Below, in pieces: positions 1 through 5,944 of a DNA stretch of 23,019 nucleotides. Below the pieces are notes generated by a model. The model was not told the DNA's origin, ran no database searches, and saw nothing but the letters and a program-made list of their open reading frames with translations. The first letter of the stretch is position 1, and every line of letters starts with the position of its first letter. The DNA comes from CAKQOE01 sp963627215 (lineage in GTDB: Bacteria > Bacillota > Clostridia > Peptostreptococcales > Anaerovoracaceae): the NCBI GenBank assembly GCA_963627215.1, contig CAVGAH010000026.1, positions 1 to 23,019 on the forward strand, read 5' to 3'. A program made the translations under genes and the position numbers.

Positions 1-717
1 ACCTTCTATAGTGTTTATCTTTCTTATGAGCTCCGCGAAATCACAGTCGAAGTCGCAGTTGTTTCCGTATGAGTTTACGTTCTGACCGAGTAAAGTAACT
101 TCCTTTACTCCATCAGCGACGAGTCCTGTGATCTCTGCTACTATGTCCTCTGGTGCGCGCGAGCGCTCGCGTCCTCTTGTATAAGGCACTATACAATAAG
201 TACAGAAATTATTGCAGCCGTTCATTATATTTACGAATGATTTATGTCTGAACTTTCTGTGTACCGGAAGTCCTTCTATTATATGCTCTTGATTCTTATA
301 GACGGACATCACCTTTTCGCGCTTTGCGAGACAGTCAGCTAAAAGCTGTGGAAAATCCTGTATGCTCATAGTTCCGAATATGATATCTACCCATGAGTAT
401 TTTGCCTTGAGGCGCTTTATTATATGCTCCTGCTGCATCATGCAGCCGCATACTGCTATTATCGCGTCAGGGTGCTTTTCCTTTATCTTTTTTATAACGC
501 CGAGCTGACCGAAAAATCTGTTGTCGGCGTTCTCGCGCACGCTGCATGTGTTCATGACGATAACGTCAGCGACCTCGCGTACAGTATTTTCAACGTATCC
601 CGCGTCCTCGAGCATCCCGGCTATCGTTTCCGAGTCGTGCTCGTTCATCTGGCAGCCGAATGTCTGTATGAAATACGTCTTCTGACTGTTTTTTATCTTA
701 TCTATTAATGAAGGCAT
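1..717 (-). CDS. miaB: tRNA-2-methylthio-N6-dimethylallyladenosine synthase MiaB (partial, N-terminal 239 residues)
   Basis: Radical-SAM methylthiotransferase that adds a methylthio group to i6A37 of tRNAs reading UNN codons. Only the N-terminal part lies in the window; the gene continues past the left edge. The first 120 or so residues are the UPF0004 domain, with its cluster cysteines at C22 (in FGCQMNE), C58 (in NTCSVRENA) and C92 (in CGCMMQ). The radical-SAM CxxxCxxC follows at C168, C172 and C175 in NGCNNFCTYCIVPYTRGRE, a wording typical of MiaB rather than of MtaB or RimO. The ATG at 717 follows an AGGAGA ribosome binding site at 722-727. A strong promoter lies at 782-810, giving a leader of about 58 nt. 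A second enzyme of the same superfamily, rimO, is in the window; its motifs differ clearly, so the two assignments are independent. Confidence 0.95.
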   Translation of the reverse strand, partial: MPSLIDKIKNSQKTYFIQTFGCQMNEHDSETIAGMLEDAGYVENTVREVADVIVMNTCSVRENADNRFFGQLGVIKKIKEKHPDAIIAVCGCMMQQEHIIKRLKAKYSWVDIIFGTMSIQDFPQLLADCLAKREKVMSVYKNQEHIIEGLPVHRKFRHKSFVNIMNGCNNFCTYCIVPYTRGRERSRAPEDIVAEITGLVADGVKEVTLLGQNVNSYGNNCDFDCDFAELIRKINTIEG

Positions 718-781
718 TATTTTCTCCTATTGTAATATTTTGTATTCTGTTATGCATTATCCGTTAAAATTCATCCTTATT

Positions 782-810
782 ATTTTAATGGCGGCATGCT
801 GCCGTGTCAA
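782..810 (-). promoter_or_regulatory. sigma-A type promoter for miaB with an inverted repeat in the spacer
   Basis: On the minus strand TTGACA (810-805) is followed after exactly 17 bases by TAAAAT (787-782), which would start transcription near 775 and read into miaB. The spacer holds a perfect odd-centred inverted repeat, CGGCA-GCA-TGCCG on the minus strand (792-804), a plausible repressor site. The promoter is read directly from the sequence; regulation is inference. Confidence 0.7.
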
Positions 811-854
811 ATAATAATGAAAAACTATAGTGCTAAACCATACACATTAAGCTC

Positions 855-992
855 TTAACGCTTGCTGTCACGAGCGCAGTGTATACATGCCGCAAGCTGC
901 GCGCGCAGCTTCTTAATATCTATAGGCTTTGCTACGTGGCCGTTCATGCCGGCTTCCTCCGCAGCGTGCCTGTCCTCCTCAAATGCATTTGC
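855..992 (-). pseudogene. C-terminal remnant of a response-regulator receiver domain
   Basis: The minus-strand frame ending in TAA at 857-855 reads LANAFEEDRHAAEEAGMNGH, then VAKPIDIKKLRAQLAAC, then IHCARDSKR. This matches the end of a CheY-like receiver domain: the alpha4 stretch after the conserved Thr/Ser-Ala, the AGMNGHVAKP loop with the conserved Lys of the KP motif, and the last helix. It is the wording usual for the receiver of hybrid histidine kinases. The phospho-acceptor Asp and everything upstream are missing: a stop occurs in frame at 1026-1028, and the sequence upstream of about 992 no longer resembles a receiver. There is no usable start. It is therefore a gene end left behind by deletion or rearrangement, about 140 bases upstream of miaB on the same strand. 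Confidence 0.6.
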
Positions 993-1165
993 AAGGTATA
1001 TTTTGCAATACGTATCTTTTCCTGCTCAATAATTCTTCTATTAACAGTTTACCACATCAGAGGATTTTACGCACATATTACCTTTACATATCGCTCGATT
1101 TGACTTAAAATAATTCACGAAAAATATTTTATACGGTCATGCTGCGTAAAATACGACAACTGAAA

Positions 1166-1262
1166 AATCACACTGCAGCTAAAGCTGCGTGATTTCTGTA
1201 TAAGTCCTGCGCGCCGTATCATAGATACGGGCAGGACTTTAACCGTAGTCCACGTAGTGGAC
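1166..1262. repeat. cluster of three strong inverted repeats left of element E1
   Basis: Three hairpins sit side by side. The first (1166-1194) pairs GCAGC with GCTGC around TAAA and continues in AATCAC/GTGATT after a 3-nt bulge. The second (1202-1239) pairs AAGTCCTGC with GCAGGACTT, then after a 3-nt bulge CCGTATC with GATACGG around ATA. The third (1248-1262) is GTCCAC-GTA-GTGGAC. No T-tract clearly marks any of them as a terminator. Together with E1 at 1294-1393 and the triloop repeat AGGCAGC-ATT-GCTGCCT at 1269-1285, nearly all of 1166-1393 is palindromic. The stretch from 993 to 1165 is AT-rich and shows nothing recognisable. Confidence 0.6.
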
Positions 1263-1293
1263 GTAGGAAGGCAGCATTGCTGCCTGTTGCGTA

Positions 1294-1393
1294 GCTTGCA
1301 ACGGCGCCAGCGGAGCTTCTGCTCCGCCCGGTTTTCGGTGGGAGATTATTACCCGCCGCCTATAGAGGCGGGTGACATCTGGTGCTACGTTAT
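1294..1393 (-). repeat. structured repeat element E1 (copy 1, antisense to panC)
   Basis: Read on the minus strand, this 100-nt element begins ATAACGTAGCACCAGATGT and ends GCTCCGCTGGCGCCGTTGC followed by AAGC. The same ends occur, at 17/19 and 21/23 identity, in plus orientation at 10738-10858 upstream of asd (E2). It can fold with an outer stem GCACCAG/CTGGCGC (1379-1385 with 1304-1310, one A-C mismatch), a hairpin CCGCC/GGCGG, and a hairpin GCGGAGC/GCTCCGC (1310-1327). Compared with E2, three pairs change in a compensated way (G-C to A-T in the outer stem, C-G to T-A in the first hairpin, G-C to A-T in the last). The element lies about 35 nt before the panC ribosome binding site, but in the opposite orientation. 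Confidence 0.65.
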
Positions 1394-1437
1394 ATTATTC
1401 AGATCGGCAAACCGTACCGGGAATTTGGAGGACAAAA

Positions 1438-2298
1438 ATGTCAGAAAAGATCAGGATCATTTCAAACCCTGCTGAAGTGCAGGCGATCGCAAGAGAATGG
1501 AAAAAGGAAGGACTTACTGTAGGCGTAGTTCCTACTATGGGCTACCTGCACGACGGTCACAGAAGCCTGATACACAGATCGTGCGCCGAAAACGACCGCA
1601 CTGTTGTCAGTATATTTGTAAATCCTATACAGTTTGGACCAAACGAGGACCTCGCTACTTATCCGCGTGACCTCGAGGCTGACTCTGCACTTTGCGCTTC
1701 TGAGGGTGTCGATATAATATTCCATCCGGAGCCTTCAGATATGTACGCTGATGATTTCTGCACTCAAGTTGAGGTGGACGATATAACTCATGTTTTATGC
1801 GGAAAGACTCGCCCTACTCATTTCAGAGGCGTTACTACTGTAGTTTCAAAGCTCTTTAACATCTCAAAGGCTGACCGCGCGTACTTCGGAGAAAAGGACG
1901 CTCAGCAGCTTGCTGTTATCAGAAGGATGGTAAGAGATCTCAATATCGATATCGAGATCTGCGGCTGCCCTATCGTCCGCGAGGAGGATGGTCTGGCAAA
2001 GAGCTCAAGAAATAAATATCTCAGTCCCGATGAGCGTCAGGCGGCACTCGTTCTCAGCCGTTCACTCAATATCGGACGCGGTATGCTCGAAGCAGGCAAA
2101 AGGAACGCACCGGAGATCCGTCAGGCTATCGTTGATGAGATAAATAAGGAGTCTATGGCAGAGATCGACTACGTTTCTATCGTAGATTCCCTCACTCTCA
2201 AGGATGTAGAGGGTGATATCACTGCTCCTGTACTCGTTGCTATGGCAGTAAAGATCGGCTCTACTCGCCTTATAGATAATTTCTCTTTTGGAATTTAA
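1438..2298 (+). CDS. panC: pantothenate synthetase (pantoate--beta-alanine ligase)
   Basis: Joins pantoate and beta-alanine with ATP, through a pantoyl-adenylate, to make pantothenate for coenzyme A. The 286-residue protein has the usual length. Seen in it: the nucleotidyltransferase HxGH signature as HDGH at residues 38-41 within VPTMGYLHDGHRSLI, the FVNPIQFGPNEDLATYPRD block, GEKDAQQL, and the KMSKS-like region SSRNKYLS near residue 188. The ATG at 1438 is preceded by GGAGGA at 1427-1432; the reading frame is open further upstream (to 1372), but that part runs through element E1 and has no ribosome binding site. panB and panD are not adjacent in the window, so panC stands alone between minus-strand genes. 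No convincing promoter of its own was found. Confidence 0.96.
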   Translation: MSEKIRIISNPAEVQAIAREWKKEGLTVGVVPTMGYLHDGHRSLIHRSCAENDRTVVSIFVNPIQFGPNEDLATYPRDLEADSALCASEGVDIIFHPEPSDMYADDFCTQVEVDDITHVLCGKTRPTHFRGVTTVVSKLFNISKADRAYFGEKDAQQLAVIRRMVRDLNIDIEICGCPIVREEDGLAKSSRNKYLSPDERQAALVLSRSLNIGRGMLEAGKRNAPEIRQAIVDEINKESMAEIDYVSIVDSLTLKDVEGDITAPVLVAMAVKIGSTRLIDNFSFGI

Positions 2299-2370
2299 AT
2301 AAAATAAAAAATGATATATAAAAAACTCACTACTTCGCTTCGTTTCAGGTAGAGAGTGGCGATTTACCAT

Positions 2371-2446
2371 AAAAAAAGCGCCCCGCGCTTACAGCCGTCG
2401 CGATGCCGGATCCTGCTCCGGCCGGCTGCGTTGTCCGTGGGACGCT
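2371..2446 (-). terminator. large three-tier intrinsic terminator after the MATE gene
   Basis: In the minus-strand transcript AGCGTCCC pairs with GGGGCGCT (the U-G pair works only on this strand), enclosing CAGCCG/CGGCTG and an innermost GCCGGA/TCCGGC hairpin. Seven T residues follow (plus-strand A tract 2371-2377). It starts about 20 bases after the MATE stop codon. The A tract is on the wrong side for panC; 2299-2370 shows no separate panC terminator. Confidence 0.75.
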
Positions 2447-2464
2447 TCGCTTTCGTATGATATT

Positions 2465-3811
2465 TTAACAATGAACGCTCGTATTTTCAACACTTGCCCT
2501 CAGAAATTGTCTGTAGAAGTACACTCCGACGAGGGATGTAATTATCTCGGTCACAATGAAAACGCACCAGAACGGATGCAGTCCGAACTGCGCAAATAAA
2601 TATCCCAGCGGAACGAAAAGTATCACTGTTCTGACTATAGTAAGAAGCGAGCTTCTTACTGCGTAGCCTATCGCCTGGAAAAATACAGGGAATATCTGCG
2701 CCGTTACCATCGGTATGAAACTCAGACCTATCCATCTGAAGCCGTAAACACCTATTGATATAACGTCTGGATCCTTTGAAAAGACTGACAGCATAGGACC
2801 GGGTATAAGCTCGAAGCACATAGTTCCTATAAACATCAGCGCCACACCGGATATCAGCGAATCGCGCAGCGTCGTCCTGCATCGTCCTATGTCGCGCGTC
2901 GCGTAGTTGAAGCTTATTACAGGAACTATACATGTCTGCAGCGCGCCGAGCGGTATAAAAAAGAACGTCTGCCATTTGTAATACAGCCCCAGAGCCGTTA
3001 CAGCCTGATCTGAGAAGCCCTTTAAGATCAGATTCAGACCGAGTATATAGAACGTATACGCAGACTGCATCAGGATGTTTGGCATGCCGAGCTTATATAT
3101 TCTTATTATGTCCTTTATGTACGAGCCTCGCACAGGTGGCTTTCTGAACGCTCTCCATACTACTACGAGAGCGGCTACTATCTGGCCTGTGACTGTCGCT
3201 ATAGCCGCACCCGCGATGCCGAGCTTTGGAAAAGGTCCTGGACCAAATATCAGCAGCGGGTCAAGAACGCAGTTAGTTATCGCTCCGACTATCTGAGCTG
3301 CCATAGGAGTTTTCATGTCTCCGCGCGCCTGAAGTATCTTGCTCCATACACCTTCTGTGAATATACCGATACCGAATACACATACTATGCGTCCGTATAC
3401 GATAACGTCGTTTATTACATCTGCAGAGCCTGTAGACATGCGTGCGTATGCGGGCATAGCAAAGTAAAGCACTAACGCGAACGCTGCCCACATTACTACC
3501 GCCAGCGGCGTGCCTATACCGGCTATCTCCTCTGCTTTTTTGTCATTTTTTACGCCGAAATAGTACGCCATGCATGTATTTATGCCAACGCCCGTTCCTA
3601 CGCCGAGCGCTATCATGAGAAGCTGCACGGGGTATATTATAGAAAGCGCGGTAAGTCCTGTTTCGGAGCAGCTTCCTATGAAAAAGCTGTCAACTATGTT
3701 GTAGAGTGCCTGTATGAGCTGCGCCAGCATTACCGGCGGCGCTATTTTTAAAAGTATCTTTGATATTTTTTCAGTACCGTAAAAATGTTCGGTGTATTCT
3801 TCAGTACCCAT
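2465..3811 (-). CDS. MATE family multidrug/cation efflux transporter
   Basis: Integral membrane exporter of the MATE family (12 transmembrane helices), normally driven by Na+ or H+ and exporting cationic drugs or metabolites; the substrate here is unknown. The 448-residue length fits. The opening region, ILLKIAPPVMLAQLIQALYN followed by IVDSFFIGS, is the typical first MATE helix, and hydrophobic helices recur through the whole chain, with the two-fold repeat starting again near residue 235 (LGMPNILMQSAYTFYILGLN). The ATG at 3811 is chosen because AAGGAG (3821-3826) sits 9 bases upstream; an upstream TTG at 3817 would be only 3 bases from it. The gene lies 33 nt after pgsA on the same strand, so the two are probably cotranscribed. 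It is an insertion relative to the usual order pgsA-cinA-recA as I remember it. Confidence 0.9.
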   Translation of the reverse strand: MGTEEYTEHFYGTEKISKILLKIAPPVMLAQLIQALYNIVDSFFIGSCSETGLTALSIIYPVQLLMIALGVGTGVGINTCMAYYFGVKNDKKAEEIAGIGTPLAVVMWAAFALVLYFAMPAYARMSTGSADVINDVIVYGRIVCVFGIGIFTEGVWSKILQARGDMKTPMAAQIVGAITNCVLDPLLIFGPGPFPKLGIAGAAIATVTGQIVAALVVVWRAFRKPPVRGSYIKDIIRIYKLGMPNILMQSAYTFYILGLNLILKGFSDQAVTALGLYYKWQTFFFIPLGALQTCIVPVISFNYATRDIGRCRTTLRDSLISGVALMFIGTMCFELIPGPMLSVFSKDPDVISIGVYGFRWIGLSFIPMVTAQIFPVFFQAIGYAVRSSLLTIVRTVILFVPLGYLFAQFGLHPFWCVFIVTEIITSLVGVYFYRQFLRASVENTSVHC

Positions 3812-3844
3812 CAGCAATAGCTCCTTAAAATGTTATACTTTTTA

Positions 3845-4378
3845 TTACATATCCGTAAATAAAGATCTGCTTTTCCATATGTATTCTATACCGGAATATA
3901 TAGTCATAACAACTGCGATCCATAGCATTATAGTAGCAAACGGGAAGCCGATAGATTCGAACGGCCAGTTTCCTATGAGCAGGAATATTATAGCTATCAT
4001 CTGGGTTACAGTTTTTATCTTGCCCGACCATGCAGCGGCTATTACTACGCCTTCGCTCGCAGCTACAGCGCGCAGACCGGTTATTGCAAACTCTCTGGCA
4101 AGTATAACTATTACCATCCACGCCGGAACAACAGCCGTCTGTACCATACAAACCAGCGCTGAAGTTACGAGTAGCTTGTCAGCCAGCGGGTCCATTATCT
4201 TACCATAGTTTGTCACCAGATCATACTTTCTGGCAAGATGCCCATCCAGAAAATCAGTAAAAGAAGCTACTATAAATACAGCTGCAGACAGCCACCCGTT
4301 TCCCGTACAGAGATATATTACTATAAAAACAGGAACGAGTATCATACGCATCGTTGTCAGTTTATTAGGTAAATTCAT
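3845..4378 (-). CDS. pgsA: CDP-diacylglycerol--glycerol-3-phosphate 3-phosphatidyltransferase
   Basis: Makes phosphatidylglycerophosphate from CDP-diacylglycerol and glycerol-3-phosphate in the membrane, the committed step to phosphatidylglycerol and cardiolipin. The 177-residue protein carries the complete CDP-alcohol phosphatidyltransferase motif D-x2-D-G-x2-A-R-x8-G-x3-D-x3-D between D42 and D67 (DFLDGHLAR ... GKIMDPLAD). It begins MNLPNKLTTMRMILVP, which is characteristic of PgsA rather than of phosphatidylserine or cardiolipin synthases. Several hydrophobic helices follow. The ATG at 4378 has an AAGAAGGTG ribosome binding site (4384-4392). It follows rimO, as in many Clostridia, but here a terminator and a new promoter separate the two. 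Confidence 0.94.
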   Translation of the reverse strand: MNLPNKLTTMRMILVPVFIVIYLCTGNGWLSAAVFIVASFTDFLDGHLARKYDLVTNYGKIMDPLADKLLVTSALVCMVQTAVVPAWMVIVILAREFAITGLRAVAASEGVVIAAAWSGKIKTVTQMIAIIFLLIGNWPFESIGFPFATIMLWIAVVMTIYSGIEYIWKSRSLFTDM

Positions 4379-4399
4379 TTTAACACCTTCTTAATAATA

Positions 4400-4427
4400 A
4401 TTATATTATGATTATTTTTATTTACAA
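4400..4427 (-). promoter_or_regulatory. sigma-A type promoter for pgsA
   Basis: On the minus strand TTGTAA (4427-4422), 16 bases, TATAAT (4405-4400). The expected start near 4393 lies immediately before the pgsA ribosome binding site, giving a leader of about 15 nt. The -35 box overlaps the T tract of the rimO terminator, so termination of rimO and initiation for pgsA share bases. Confidence 0.6.
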
Positions 4428-4535
4428 AAAGACGCCCCCAAAAGCGGTCGGGCATGCGGACGAACCGAGTTGCGCGCAGCATCCCATTCTGTGACCGCAG
4501 AGCGACCCGCATGCCCGACCGCCTGTACAGGCGTC
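4426..4535 (-). terminator. long composite inverted repeat and terminator after rimO
   Basis: A perfect 16-bp inverted repeat (GCGGTCGGGCATGCGG at 4444-4459 with its complement at 4507-4522) is enclosed by GACGCC/GGCGTC arms (4431-4436, 4530-4535) and followed in the minus direction by TTTTT (4430-4426). It begins 12 bases after the rimO stop. The 47-nt loop between the long arms is much larger than in a normal terminator and contains further short pairings, so a cruciform or a mobile palindrome is also possible. Confidence 0.65.
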
Positions 4536-4547
4536 ATATATTTATAT

Positions 4548-5885
4548 TTATAGCACCGCTTTTCCTGTAAGATCGTAATCAAACGCGTCTGTAATCTCAA
4601 CGTTTACAAACGTCCCCTGCTCAAGCTCCGCATCAGACGTGAATATCACGCCGTCATCTATATCAGGCGCATCATACTCCGTCCTGCCCATATAAGTACC
4701 GTCCTCGCAGTGCTCCTCAACGAGCACGCGGAGCGTACGGCCTACCTTTGCGATATTGCCCGCAAGCGAGATCTCACGCTGTATTGCCATTATTTCATCA
4801 CGGCGCTGCTCCTTTATTTCTTCGTCCACCTGATCAGACATTTCAGCCGCAGGCGTTCCCTCCTCGCGCGAGTAAGCGAAAACGCCGAGACGGTCGAACT
4901 TCTGGTCTTCGATAAAATCAGCCAGCTCATTGTAATCATCATCAGTCTCACCAGGGAAACCTACTATGAATGTAGTTCTGATGTGCATACCAGGTATGCG
5001 CCCGCGCAGCTTTTTAAGAGTATTCTTTATCGACTCAGAAGTAGAATGACGGTTCATATTGCTGAGTATCCTGTCGCTTATATGCTGCAGCGGGATATCT
5101 ATATACTTGCAGATCTTTTCTTCAGATCTTATAGTCTCGATAAGCTCGTCAGTTATAGAATCCTCGTAGCAGTAAAGCAGCCTTATCCACTCTATGCCCT
5201 CGATGCCGCAGAGTCCGCGCAGCAGCTCAGGCAGCGCGAGTCTGCCGTAGAGATCCTTTCCGTACGCAGTTACGTCCTGTGCGATTATTATAAGCTCCTT
5301 CGTACCGCGCGCAGCGAGCATTTCAGCCTCTGCCTGTATATCCTCTATACGGCGGCTCCTGTAATGACCTCTGATAGACGGAATGACACAGTATGAGCAA
5401 ACGTTGTCGCAACCCTCTGCTATACGCAGATAAGCGCTCACGCTGCCCGCCTCCGTAAGTCTGTCAGGTATCTCACAGTATGACTGCGGAGCAGTCGTGT
5501 CATATCTCAGACGGCCCTTCTTGTCGTGTTCGTTCAATATTTCATTGATATTATCGTAATCATTTACACCGATAAGTATATCAGCCTCAGGTATCTCCTT
5601 GTAAAGCTCCTCTGAATATCTCTGCGCCAGGCAGCCCGATACGACGAGCAGCTTATCCTGCTTTTCGCCCGTTTCAGGATCCTGCTTGTACTGCGCCATT
5701 TCGAGTATAGTGTCGATAGACTCTGTCTTTGCGTCGTTTATAAACGCGCATGTGTTTACAATGATAGCATCCGCTTCATCCGGCGAGGCCGCCATCGTGT
5801 GACCGCCCTTTGCGAGCAGCGCGGCCATGTTTTCCGAATCAACAGTGTTTTTCGGACATCCTAATGTTTCTATAAATACTTTCAT
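4548..5885 (-). CDS. rimO: ribosomal protein uS12 methylthiotransferase RimO
   Basis: Radical-SAM enzyme that methylthiolates the beta-carbon of a conserved Asp of ribosomal protein S12. The 445 residues match the family length. The N-terminal UPF0004 domain shows the RimO-type opening FIETLGCPKNTVDSE (C10), then NTCAFI and SGCLAQ with the other cluster cysteines. The radical-SAM CxxxCxxC is in EGCDNVCSYCVIPSIRGHYR at about residues 155-165, and a C-terminal TRAM domain follows. GCPKN and CSYCVIPSIRG distinguish it from MiaB and MtaB. The ATG at 5885 has a GGAGA ribosome binding site. It lies 59 nt downstream of ftsK on the same strand with no terminator between, so it is probably cotranscribed with ftsK. 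Confidence 0.95.
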   Translation of the reverse strand: MKVFIETLGCPKNTVDSENMAALLAKGGHTMAASPDEADAIIVNTCAFINDAKTESIDTILEMAQYKQDPETGEKQDKLLVVSGCLAQRYSEELYKEIPEADILIGVNDYDNINEILNEHDKKGRLRYDTTAPQSYCEIPDRLTEAGSVSAYLRIAEGCDNVCSYCVIPSIRGHYRSRRIEDIQAEAEMLAARGTKELIIIAQDVTAYGKDLYGRLALPELLRGLCGIEGIEWIRLLYCYEDSITDELIETIRSEEKICKYIDIPLQHISDRILSNMNRHSTSESIKNTLKKLRGRIPGMHIRTTFIVGFPGETDDDYNELADFIEDQKFDRLGVFAYSREEGTPAAEMSDQVDEEIKEQRRDEIMAIQREISLAGNIAKVGRTLRVLVEEHCEDGTYMGRTEYDAPDIDDGVIFTSDAELEQGTFVNVEITDAFDYDLTGKAVL

Positions 5886-5944
5886 TAAATAGCTTTCTCC
5901 ATTTTATGTAAATATATTTGATAAATCAATAAATATTCTCTAAA

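Noticed and set aside
424..708. Plus-strand frame opposite the miaB start region
   Set aside because: Shadow of miaB; no ribosome binding site and no recognisable protein.
1166..1393. CRISPR array or tRNA cluster in the hairpin-rich stretch
   Set aside because: The hairpin arms all differ, there is no repeat-spacer periodicity, and no tRNA arm or TTCRANY loop sequence is seen.
1373..1401. GTGACA with TATTAT as a panC promoter
   Set aside because: Spacing is 15 bases and the -35 box belongs to the palindromic E1; not strong enough to call.
4710..5396. 228-codon plus-strand frame opposite rimO
   Set aside because: The minus-strand rimO is a clear full-length match; the plus frame is an antisense shadow.
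5901..5929. TTGATT-17-TAAAAT on the minus strand as a rimO promoter
   Set aside because: The start would fall near 5894, behind the GGAGA ribosome binding site of rimO (5896-5900), so the transcript would lack it.
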